A DNA stretch of 7,907 nucleotides from Candidatus Aminicenantota bacterium. Its GTDB lineage: Bacteria > Acidobacteriota > Aminicenantia > Aminicenantales > UBA8522. Below the pieces are notes generated by a model. That model was given only the letters and a program-made list of their open reading frames with translations. It was not told the origin of the DNA and made no database searches. The translations under genes were made by a program, and so were the position numbers. The DNA lies in the NCBI GenBank assembly GCA_016934895.1, contig JAFGRZ010000011.1, positions 1 to 7,907 on the forward strand, given 5' to 3'. Position 1 is the stretch's first letter; each line of letters opens with the position of its first letter. Positions 1 to 7,655 of the stretch are shown piece after piece.

Positions 1-6
1 CGGCCG

Positions 7-927
7 TTGACGACGCTCCGGGAGTTATTGAGGAGGGGGAGAAGCCTGCTTGAGGGGAAGGTCGCGGCGCCCGCGATCGAAGCCAAGATTCTGCTTCTCG
101 AGGCCGTGCGGATCGGCGAGGTCGAGTGGCTGGCTTCGCCGCGGCGGCGCATCGCGAGGCGGGAGGAGAGCCGGTATCAACGGCTCATCGAGCGGCGGCT
201 TTCAGGGGTGCCGCTCGCCTACATAACCGGGAAGAAGGAGTTCTGGTCGCTCACTCTGCGCGTCGGGCCGGGCGTTCTCATTCCGCGGCCGGAGACCGAA
301 CTCATCGTTGAGAGAGTGCTGGAGCTCGATGGGAGCGGCCGGCGGACAAGTCCGACGATCGTTGATATCGGAACGGGAAGCGGAAACATCGCCTTGACGT
401 TGGCGAAGGAATTGCCGCGGGCGCGGATCGTCGCCACCGATGTGTCGGCGAAAGCGCTTCGGCACGCGGAGAGGAATGCCCGCGAAAACCGGTTGACGAA
501 TGTGACTTTCGTCAGGGGGAGCCTTTTTGACGCTCTGCGCGGGTTGGGGCTTGAGGGGAAGTGCGATTTTATCGTTTCCAATCCGCCTTATGTCTCAAGC
601 TCCGAGTGGGAGACGCTTCCCGCCGAGATCAGGGACAATGAGCCGCGACGCGCGCTGGTCGGCGGGAGGACGGGCCTGGAGTTCATCGGGCGCCTGGTGA
701 GGAGCGCGCCGGCTTTCCTCAAACCCGGCGGCTGGCTGCTTTTCGAGGTCGGCGCGGGGCAGGCGGGAAAGGTGGTAGCGCTCTTAGAACAAAACGCTTT
801 GGCCCGGTATTACAGCGAAGCGCGATCCTTCAGCGATCTGAGGGGGATCCGCCGCGTCATCCAATCCCGCAAGAATGAATTGGGTGACGTCCCCAAATTC
901 AGGGGGGTTAGTCGTGGCGGCGGGTGA
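7..927 (+). CDS. prmC: Peptide chain release factor N5-glutamine methyltransferase (PrmC/HemK)
   Basis: This enzyme methylates the glutamine of the GGQ motif in release factors RF1 and RF2, using S-adenosylmethionine, in the cytoplasm. The 306-residue reading shows the family layout. A helical N-terminal domain (about 1-85) ends in the EFWSL and LIPRPETE segments (residues 78-98). A Rossmann methyltransferase domain follows, with the SAM-binding motif DIGTGSGNIAL (120-130) and the diagnostic SNPPYVS motif (191-197; NPPY 192-195 binds the substrate glutamine). The length is slightly above the usual 275-290 because of a tail of about 20 residues after DLRGIRRVI. That tail runs antisense over the end of the next gene. 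The TTG at position 7 fits the family's N-terminus, but only six bases lie upstream, they contain no stop, and no ribosome site is visible, so the true start may lie outside the window. prfA is the usual upstream neighbour. The identification is secure and the start is not. Confidence 0.93.
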   Translation: MTTLRELLRRGRSLLEGKVAAPAIEAKILLLEAVRIGEVEWLASPRRRIARREESRYQRLIERRLSGVPLAYITGKKEFWSLTLRVGPGVLIPRPETELIVERVLELDGSGRRTSPTIVDIGTGSGNIALTLAKELPRARIVATDVSAKALRHAERNARENRLTNVTFVRGSLFDALRGLGLEGKCDFIVSNPPYVSSSEWETLPAEIRDNEPRRALVGGRTGLEFIGRLVRSAPAFLKPGGWLLFEVGAGQAGKVVALLEQNALARYYSEARSFSDLRGIRRVIQSRKNELGDVPKFRGVSRGGG

Positions 928-2008
928 GGAGCGCCGAGAAGCTCTCCATGTTGGGGATGAGCTTTGTCGTTTCGTAGCGGATCTTTTCCCATCCCTCCAG
1001 CGGGATCGAGCAGAAGGCGTCCACGACCACGGGATCGAACTGGCCTTTCCTGTTGTTCTCGATTTCCGTTCGGGCCGTCGCGAAGTCCCGTTTCTCCCGG
1101 TAGGGGCGGTGGGAGGTGATGGCGTCCAGGGCGTCGGCCAGGGCGAACATCCGCGCTTCGAGCGGGATGGCCTCTCCCTTCAGTCCTTTGGGGTAGCCTT
1201 TGCCGTCGTATCTTTCGTGGTGGTAGAGGATGACGTTTCCCACTTCCTCGACCAGCTTGATCTCCTTGATCAGTCCGTAGCCGAGGACGGGATGGAGCTT
1301 GATCTTCTCCCATTCGGCGGGGGAGAGCGGGCCGGGCTTTTTCAGGATGGCGTCCGGGATGGCGATCTTGCCGATATCGTGGAGCAGGGCCCCTCTGCGG
1401 ATGTTGTCCAGCGCCGCGTCGTCGGTGATCCCGAGCAGCCTGGCGAGCGCCTGGCAGTACTTGGCGACGGTGACGGAATGGCCGAACGTTTCGACGTCCC
1501 TCAGGTCGAGAGCGATGGTCAGGTTTTCCAGGGTGGCCGTGTAGATCTCTTCGAGTTCGGCGGCTTTGTCCGCATTCAGGGACTTCTCTTTCTTGAGCTG
1601 GTCGAGCTGCTGGGCGGCGGCCTCATTTTCGCGGATGAGTTTTTTTCGCTCCGTCTCGGTCTTGACCGCAGAATAGAGGTTGCCCCAGTTGTCGGGGGAG
1701 GCGACCTGGTCGACGAGGTTCTGCCGGAGGAAAGTGATGCCGGCGTCCGCATCCTCCGTACGGATCAGGGCGATGAGGGAAGCCGCAGGGAATGTCTTTC
1801 TCACGCGGCGGAGAAGATCGGTGCGGGCGGCGGTGAGCCTGGTGAGGCCGATGACTGCGACGGCCGGCGGATCGGTTCGATCCATGCCGGACAGAAATGA
1901 GGACAGGGAATCGAAGGTTCTGACATTGAGGGACATCCAGGCCAGGAACTGGGCCGTCCGGTCTTTCCTTCCCGGATCCTCGTCGATGATGATGACGGTT
2001 GCGTCCAT
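908..2008 (-). CDS. Degenerate receiver + HD-GYP cyclic-dinucleotide phosphodiesterase
   Basis: This 366-residue cytoplasmic protein has two domains. Residues 1-115 look like a response-regulator receiver. The acidic pair is kept (IIIDEDP, D9-D11), but the phospho-acceptor position is glycine (AVAVIGL, G54) and the usual Lys-Pro is Ser-Pro (104-105), so phosphorylation is unlikely. A helical linker (about 115-160) leads to an HD-GYP domain (about 160-350) whose ligand residues look complete: GHS (H177), HDIGK (H210, D211, K214), H239, HH at 263-264, DGKGYP (268-273) and D292. This family hydrolyses c-di-GMP, and some members hydrolyse 3',3'-cGAMP. The ATG at 2006-2008 has AAGGGG (minus strand, 2019-2024) ten bases upstream. 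The stop lies inside the prmC end, giving a 20-base convergent overlap. The gene diverges from the coiled-coil gene and lies near a GGDEF gene, so opposing roles in one signalling circuit are plausible but inferred. Confidence 0.93.
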   Translation of the reverse strand: MDATVIIIDEDPGRKDRTAQFLAWMSLNVRTFDSLSSFLSGMDRTDPPAVAVIGLTRLTAARTDLLRRVRKTFPAASLIALIRTEDADAGITFLRQNLVDQVASPDNWGNLYSAVKTETERKKLIRENEAAAQQLDQLKKEKSLNADKAAELEEIYTATLENLTIALDLRDVETFGHSVTVAKYCQALARLLGITDDAALDNIRRGALLHDIGKIAIPDAILKKPGPLSPAEWEKIKLHPVLGYGLIKEIKLVEEVGNVILYHHERYDGKGYPKGLKGEAIPLEARMFALADALDAITSHRPYREKRDFATARTEIENNRKGQFDPVVVDAFCSIPLEGWEKIRYETTKLIPNMESFSALLTRRHD

Positions 2009-2018
2009 CTATATGATG

Positions 2019-2052
2019 CCCCTTTATAATACATTTCTTATTCCCAGTGCAA
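2019..2052 (-). promoter_or_regulatory. Possible promoter and ribosome site of the HD-GYP gene
   Basis: On the minus strand, TTGCAC (2047-2052) is followed after 17 bases by TTATAA (2024-2029), a fair sigma-70-like pair. The -10 box abuts the ribosome site AAGGGG (2019-2024), so a transcript starting the usual distance downstream would lack that site. Either the spacing to TATTAT one step upstream is used instead, or the promoter lies elsewhere. It is offered as a weak candidate only. Confidence 0.25.
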
Positions 2053-2067
2053 GCGAATAATAATAAG

Positions 2068-2158
2068 AGGGGAACGTCCCCTACATTTGCGTCCCCCAGA
2101 TTTGATGGGGAGGGGGTCTCATCGTTCGGGGTGAGCAGAAAGGGGCAAAATTACCCCC
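2068..2158. other. G/C-run-rich hairpin region in the divergent intergenic spacer
   Basis: The spacer 2009-2215 between the two divergent transcription units holds no gene that I can support. It does hold clustered palindromic elements. One is a 15-base palindrome with 6-base arms (AGGGGA 2068-2073, TCCCCT 2077-2082). CCCCC (2093-2097) can pair with GGGG or GGGGG runs at 2107-2116. A small GGGG/CCCC hairpin lies at 2142-2158. Four plus-strand G-runs of four or five bases lie at 2107, 2112, 2128 and 2142. The whole could be an interspersed palindromic repeat, a regulatory site for either flanking gene, or both. Confidence 0.4.
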
Positions 2159-2164
2159 GTGAAT

Positions 2165-2194
2165 CGTCCGGATAGGTGATTGTCAGGCCGGACG
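2165..2194. repeat. Inverted repeat, 7-base arms, 16-base loop
   Basis: CGTCCGG (2165-2171) and CCGGACG (2188-2194) are exact reverse complements separated by 16 bases. The site lies just upstream of the possible small membrane-peptide gene. No T-run follows on either strand, so it is not an intrinsic terminator. It could be an operator or an mRNA hairpin. Confidence 0.4.
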
Positions 2195-2215
2195 GGCTCT
2201 GACACACTAGGGACC

Positions 2216-2392
2216 ATGAGAGCGATCAAAGTCTTGTCCTCTAAGCCGGTATTGACGGGATTGGGTTTGGCTCTCTTGACACTTTTCGCGGCCGGAATTA
2301 AGATTATAAAAAAGAGCCAGTTGCCCAATCTGGGTGTTGTCCCGGTCGCCGGCAAGAGGAAAGCCTGGATCTCTCACGGGTATCGAAGATAA
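2216..2392 (+). CDS. Possible 58-residue single-pass membrane peptide
   Basis: I do not recognise this peptide. From the ATG at 2216 it reads 58 residues: a short basic start (MRAIK), one hydrophobic stretch suited to a membrane helix (about residues 11-31, PVLTGLGLALLTLFAAGIKI), then KK and a basic tail ending GYRR. Two features favour it. It ends just before the next gene, with its TAA (2390-2392) overlapping that gene's AAGGAG ribosome site, an arrangement typical of translational coupling. The hydrophobic helix flanked by lysines also looks protein-like. Against it, the only ribosome-like site (AGGGA, 2209-2213) is too close to the ATG, and a good promoter-like sequence lies inside the frame at 2276-2304. 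An upstream TTG at 2180 in the same frame is less likely as the start. If real, it could anchor or couple the downstream coiled-coil protein to the membrane; this is inference. Confidence 0.4.
   Translation: MRAIKVLSSKPVLTGLGLALLTLFAAGIKIIKKSQLPNLGVVPVAGKRKAWISHGYRR
2276..2304 (+). promoter_or_regulatory. Candidate sigma-70 promoter for the coiled-coil gene
   Basis: A perfect -35 box TTGACA (2276-2281) is followed after exactly 17 bases by TAAGAT (2299-2304, four of six consensus bases), with an AT-rich stretch after it. Transcription would begin near 2311, giving a leader of about 93 bases to the ATG at 2404. It lies within the possible small peptide gene, so it either serves the downstream gene alone or means the peptide frame is not coding. 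Confidence 0.4.
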
Positions 2393-2396
2393 GGAG
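2391..2396 (+). promoter_or_regulatory. Ribosome-binding site of the coiled-coil gene
   Basis: AAGGAG sits seven bases before the ATG at 2404 and fixes that start. It overlaps the stop codon of the possible upstream peptide gene, which would allow translational coupling. Confidence 0.75.
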
Positions 2397-2403
2397 AGTT
2401 GAG

Positions 2404-3654
2404 ATGGCTGAGAAAGACGCGAACATGAAAACCTCCGCCGCCGTCATCGAAGAGATCGAAACCAAGATCGAGAGTCTCTGGCTCAAGCGCAAAGAGGAAG
2501 TGGAGAACGAGCTCGAAGAGAGGATCCGGGCCCAAAAAGAGGAAGCCGCCAAGAAGATCGAAGCCATCGAGAAAGAGCTGGAGAAGGGAAGAACCATCCT
2601 CAAGGATTACCGCGCGGTCGTCGTCGAGTTCGAAAGCGAGCGCGTCTCCCTGCAGAGGCAGATCAAGGAGCATTTCGAAAAAGCCGTCGAGTACCAGACC
2701 GAAATCGAGAGAATGGCCGGGCAGACGATGGAGGAACTGCGCCTGGTGGACGAATTGAACAAGAGGCTGGAGACCGTTCAGCATTCCGCCGAGGACAAGG
2801 TCAACAGTTTCCGCAAGGACCTCGAGGAGAGATTCGGCATCGACGCCCAGCTTCCCGAGTCCAAGGAAGAGGACGAGCTCAAGGTCGACCTCGAGCAGGA
2901 GCTCATCAAGCTCCGAAAAATCAAGGAGCTCCTGGAGACCGAGACCATCGCGGGCGGGGATCTCGAGGGGGAAGCCCCGGTTGAGGCGGTGGAAGCGGAG
3001 GGCGGGGACGAAGAACCGGTCCCCTCAACCGTGCCCGAGGTCAACGACAATATCCCTTCCGCCGGCGAGGTCGTCGAGCAATCACTGGCCGAGGAAGCCG
3101 GGGAAACCTCCGAGGAAGAAGCTCCGGTCGGCCAGGTCGTCATGGACGAGGAAAAAGAGAATTTCCAAAACCTTTTCGAAGCTCTGGAGAAATACCGCCG
3201 GGTGGAAGCCCGAAACGGCAACGGCGAGATCAGCTTTTTCCAGAACAACGGCAAAATCCTCCTGGACGGGGAATACATGGTCGCCTCCATCGATGAATCC
3301 CTGGAAGAGGCCAAGAGGCTCTACATGAAGCTCAACCAGACCGAATCGCCGAAAGAGCAGTTCTTCATCAAGCAGGAGATCATCAACCATCAGGAGATCC
3401 TCCGAAAATACATCCTCCGCAATCTCAAGATGTGCGAGAAGGAAAATGCCGCCCTGCCCGGCTTCACCGCCGAGATCCTCAACGTGGATATCCTCAGGGA
3501 TATTCTCGAAAAGCTGAGCATGGAGAACTGGAGCAATCCCGTGGACTTCGACTCGTTCCGCGCCCAGATCGAAGGGCTCAAGGACGCCTATTACGCCCGG
3601 ATCACGCCTCCCGTCGCTTATCTCCGGTCGCTGATCGACGAGCTGGGGGCTTAA
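2404..3654 (+). CDS. Uncharacterised coiled-coil protein with acidic linker and helical C-terminal domain
   Basis: I do not recognise this 416-residue protein. It has no signal peptide or membrane segment and looks cytoplasmic. Three zones are visible. A long charged helix-forming region (about 15-182) is dense in E, K, R and L with heptad-like spacing, as in a coiled coil. An acidic, Pro/Glu/Val-rich linker follows (about 183-250) that is probably disordered. The C-terminal part (about 251-416) looks folded and mostly helical, with a short aromatic and glycine-rich section (GEISFFQNNGKILLDGEY, 274-291) and later helices ending in LRSLIDELGA. Codon use (CTC, GTC) matches the neighbouring signalling genes, so it is native to them. 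It starts at the ATG with a strong ribosome site and ends with a TAA interlocked with the stop of the convergent GGDEF gene. Its place between a cyclic-dinucleotide hydrolase and synthase suggests a scaffold or effector; nothing in the sequence proves it. Confidence 0.85.
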   Translation: MAEKDANMKTSAAVIEEIETKIESLWLKRKEEVENELEERIRAQKEEAAKKIEAIEKELEKGRTILKDYRAVVVEFESERVSLQRQIKEHFEKAVEYQTEIERMAGQTMEELRLVDELNKRLETVQHSAEDKVNSFRKDLEERFGIDAQLPESKEEDELKVDLEQELIKLRKIKELLETETIAGGDLEGEAPVEAVEAEGGDEEPVPSTVPEVNDNIPSAGEVVEQSLAEEAGETSEEEAPVGQVVMDEEKENFQNLFEALEKYRRVEARNGNGEISFFQNNGKILLDGEYMVASIDESLEEAKRLYMKLNQTESPKEQFFIKQEIINHQEILRKYILRNLKMCEKENAALPGFTAEILNVDILRDILEKLSMENWSNPVDFDSFRAQIEGLKDAYYARITPPVAYLRSLIDELGA

Positions 3655-5639
3655 GCCGAAGATTCCCGCTTCGATGTCGTCATCAGGAAGTTTTCCAAAG
3701 CCTTCCTGTCCGCCGCCGCCATCTCCCGGAACCGGATGCCGGTGTGAAATTGGGCCGTTTCCTCGTCGGCCTTCCGGCTGTAAACGACGTCCCCTTTGAG
3801 GGAGGCGGCCTTGTCCTCGAGAACAAGGAAGAGGTCGAGGGATTTGGCCATTGGAAGCCTGGCGTCGGACATCATCCTGAGTCCCCCCAGGCTCAGGTTG
3901 ATCGTTCGGGTCACTTTGAAGTCGCCGTTCTCCTGGTAGAGAAGCAGAGTCGAGATGTAGTGCCGCGGGGTTTTCCTTTTCTCTGCGAAGAATTCCTGCC
4001 TGTAGGAGTTGATGACGGCCTCCGTCTTCCCCTGGCCGGCGTTCTCTCGCTGGTAGGCGCAGACCTTGTTCTTGGTGATCCTCTGCCCGCCTTCGCCCTC
4101 CGGCCGTGATCCCGTGAATCGCTTGCCCTTGGCTTCGGCCAAGGCCATATCGGCCTCGTTGGCGATCTTCTTGAGCTCATAGCGGTTGATCGAGGCGTAG
4201 AACTCCTCTTTCTTGGGGAGCAGGGTTACCCCGAAGCTCATGGTCAGGTTGTTGCGGGGCTGGGTCTCCTCGTTTTCGAAATAGGTCTCCTCGATATTCT
4301 TGCGGATCCTTTCGGTGAGGATGCAGGCTTCCTCGAGGCTGTTGACTCCGGCCAGGAAAAAGAGGAATTCTTCGCCGCCGTAACGGCAGAGCAGGTCGTC
4401 CTCGCGGATCGATGCCTTGAGCACCCCGGCCAGTTGGCGGAGCAGCCGGTTGCCGGCTTCATGGCCGTTCCGGTCGTTGTAGTGTTTAAACCAGTCCACG
4501 TCGCCCATGACCATGGCGTGGGAGCCGATCTCCTGGCGGCGCTTGCTGCGGAGGCGGATCTTCTGGATGACCTTGTCGAAGAAGGGGTCCGGCCGGAGGA
4601 TGCCGGTGAGGGCGTCGTAGTGGATCAGGTTGAGCTTGGTCATGGCCAGTGAGATGTGCTCGGAGATGCCGCGCAGGATCTGGCTGTCCTCGGCGGTGAA
4701 GCCGAGCTTGCTGGGCGCTCCCTTGTGGAGCTTATTGATGACTTCGAGGACGCCGATGATCTTTTTTTCGTGCCGGATGGGCACATCCAACAGGCTGCGG
4801 AGAGGCACTTTCAGGTGCTCGACATAACGCTTGGCCGGCTTACGGCCGGGAGGCAGGCGCGTGATGTTGACCTCTTCGCCGGAGCGGACGACTTGGGAGG
4901 CGAAGTCCTCGGAATCGAGAAGAGCGATATACCTGGAGAACTCGGTGTGGGAAAGGAAGGCGTCGTCCCAGACGAGCGGTTTAAGGTATTTGCCGAGCGT
5001 TTCGTTTTCGTCGAGGACGTAAAAGGTGATGCCCGAGGCCTGGACAAGGTCCTTGATGTCGGGGAGGGTATCGAGCAGACTGTTGACGTCGTTGGCCATG
5101 TAGATCTTGCGGAGGATGTCCTCGATCTTTTGTTTTTTTCTCTGGAACCAGAGATAACGGACCTGGAGAGCGACCCTTTTTTCCAGCTCCCGGATGACGT
5201 TGTTGCCGATGAAACCCTTGATCTCCAGGATCTCCGAATAGATCTCCTTGAGCCTTTTCTCTTCGCTCTTGAGGCGGGCGTGTTCGACGGCCCGGCTCAG
5301 GGTGCGCCGGAAGCGCTCTTTCTCAGGCTCTGTCTGCGGCCGGGGGACATAATCGAGGAAGAATTCGGCCGGCCAGGCGACGATGGTCTCCCGGGCCGCC
5401 CGTTCGTCCGGTCCGGTCAGGAGGACGCTGGTCCGGGGCGAGAGGCGTCCCTCATAGTGACCGAAGTCTCCCAGGGATTGCTCGGCGATCAGAACATCGG
5501 GAGGATCGTTCTGAAGCTCAGGGGCGGCGGCTTCCACGGACCCGGCCTGGCGGACGGTCCCGAGGTCACGGCAGAGATCGGGAAACGCGATCCGGTCAAG
5601 AGGGTTCGGGGAAAGAATCAAGCACTTGACGACATCCAT
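3651..5639 (-). CDS. Receiver-like + GAF + GGDEF + PilZ cyclic-dinucleotide synthase
   Basis: This 662-residue cytoplasmic protein should join two nucleotide triphosphates into a cyclic dinucleotide, most likely c-di-GMP. Residues 1-115 are a receiver-like fold without phosphorylation residues (acidic pair absent, E53 at the acceptor position, R100-P101 instead of Lys-Pro). A helical linker (about 115-180) leads to a GAF domain (about 180-335, ending LLDVPIRHEKKIIGVLEVIN). The GGDEF domain (about 338-510) has DALTG (342-346), metal residue D380, K385, N388, catalytic GGEEF (421-425) and an inhibitory I-site RxxD (R412-D415) five residues before it. Unusually, N397 replaces the Asp of the GHxxGD motif. 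The C-terminal PilZ domain (about 550-655) has RxxxR (R555-R559) and NLSLGG (581-586), the c-di-GMP-binding signature. The enzyme therefore has two possible product-sensing sites. The ATG has AAGGA upstream. Domain calls are firm; product identity is less so. Confidence 0.93.
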   Translation of the reverse strand: MDVVKCLILSPNPLDRIAFPDLCRDLGTVRQAGSVEAAAPELQNDPPDVLIAEQSLGDFGHYEGRLSPRTSVLLTGPDERAARETIVAWPAEFFLDYVPRPQTEPEKERFRRTLSRAVEHARLKSEEKRLKEIYSEILEIKGFIGNNVIRELEKRVALQVRYLWFQRKKQKIEDILRKIYMANDVNSLLDTLPDIKDLVQASGITFYVLDENETLGKYLKPLVWDDAFLSHTEFSRYIALLDSEDFASQVVRSGEEVNITRLPPGRKPAKRYVEHLKVPLRSLLDVPIRHEKKIIGVLEVINKLHKGAPSKLGFTAEDSQILRGISEHISLAMTKLNLIHYDALTGILRPDPFFDKVIQKIRLRSKRRQEIGSHAMVMGDVDWFKHYNDRNGHEAGNRLLRQLAGVLKASIREDDLLCRYGGEEFLFFLAGVNSLEEACILTERIRKNIEETYFENEETQPRNNLTMSFGVTLLPKKEEFYASINRYELKKIANEADMALAEAKGKRFTGSRPEGEGGQRITKNKVCAYQRENAGQGKTEAVINSYRQEFFAEKRKTPRHYISTLLLYQENGDFKVTRTINLSLGGLRMMSDARLPMAKSLDLFLVLEDKAASLKGDVVYSRKADEETAQFHTGIRFREMAAADRKALENFLMTTSKRESSA

Positions 5640-5680
5640 CCTTTTCCTTGGCTCGAAAACCTTGGCATCAAGCCGCCCAT

Positions 5681-5709
5681 AATGTATAGAATTTTTGCCC
5701 CCGCGTCAA
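5681..5709 (-). promoter_or_regulatory. Candidate promoter of the GGDEF gene
   Basis: On the minus strand, TTGACG (5704-5709) and TACATT (5681-5686) are separated by 17 bases. This would start transcription about 35 to 40 bases before the ATG at 5639, with AAGGA as the ribosome site. A second TTGACA lies at 5720-5725 but has no matching -10 box at the right distance. Confidence 0.35.
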
Positions 5710-5757
5710 CATCTTTTTTTGTCAATTTGGTCACACATTTGGTTTGCGTGGGGCGGT

Positions 5758-5787
5758 TTGTGAGCCGGTGGGCCGTTATGGTATAAA
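5758..5787 (+). promoter_or_regulatory. Candidate promoter of hutU
   Basis: TTGTGA (5758-5763) and a strong -10 box TATAAA (5782-5787) are separated by 18 bases. The transcript would begin near 5795, placing the 46-base palindrome at its extreme 5' end and leaving a leader of about 160 bases before hutU. No recognisable HutC-type operator was seen. Confidence 0.3.
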
Positions 5788-5797
5788 AAAGCGTAAC

Positions 5798-5843
5798 CCC
5801 TCTCACTCCCTCCCCCTTCGATGGGGGAGGGTCGGGGAGAGGG
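5798..5843. repeat. 46-base imperfect palindrome, probably an interspersed palindromic repeat
   Basis: The inner stem is CCCTCCCCC (5808-5816) and GGGGGAGGG (5823-5831), an exact 9-base pairing around the loop TTCGAT. The outer stem is CCCTCTC (5798-5804) and GAGAGGG (5837-5843), an exact 7-base pairing. The C/T-rich arm against a G/A-rich arm resembles the REP-like palindromes scattered between genes in many GC-rich genomes. No T-run follows on the plus strand. On the minus strand six Ts (5785-5790) follow after seven bases, a poor but possible terminator against antisense transcripts from hutU. Confidence 0.65.
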
Positions 5844-5944
5844 TGGAATTTTACGAACATGCCCTCCTAACAAGGGAAAGAAAGATCATCTGAGGCGCGA
5901 CACGATAATGAACGTCCCGTTGAAGGGTCAGAAAGCCGATGAAC

Positions 5945-5951
5945 AAAGGAG
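5945..5951 (+). promoter_or_regulatory. Ribosome-binding site of hutU
   Basis: AAAGGAG lies six bases before the ATG at 5958, a near-ideal arrangement that fixes the hutU start. The rest of 5844-5944 shows no gene or clear element. Confidence 0.75.
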
Positions 5952-5957
5952 AACCCT

Positions 5958-7651
<1,694 letters not shown>

Positions 7652-7655
<4 letters not shown>

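Noticed and set aside
875..1900. Plus-strand 341-residue open frame opposite the HD-GYP gene.
   Set aside because: It is the antisense shadow of a gene with clear catalytic motifs; its sequence is repetitive in G, V, D and F and has no recognisable domain.
2086..2095. Minus-strand GGGACGCAAA, identical to the core of GEMM-type cyclic-dinucleotide riboswitches, upstream of the HD-GYP gene.
   Set aside because: The other GEMM features are missing: no GAAA-tetraloop stem before it, no GCC-type second stem after it, and a candidate promoter lies downstream of it. The match is probably part of the local palindromic repeat. A covariance-model search with GEMM-I and its cGAMP variant would settle it.
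2009..2215. Possible tRNA or small RNA in the hairpin-rich spacer.
   Set aside because: No cloverleaf, T-loop or anticodon arm could be drawn, and no hairpin is followed by a T-run.
4656..5786. Plus-strand 376-residue open frame opposite the GGDEF gene.
   Set aside because: It is antisense to intact GAF and receiver-like coding sequence, and its composition is that of a GC-rich mirror frame.
5618..5860. Minus-strand 80-residue open frame across the hutU-GGDEF intergenic region.
   Set aside because: It translates through the palindromic repeat, overlaps the GGDEF gene start in another frame, has low-complexity Pro/Gly sequence and no ribosome site.
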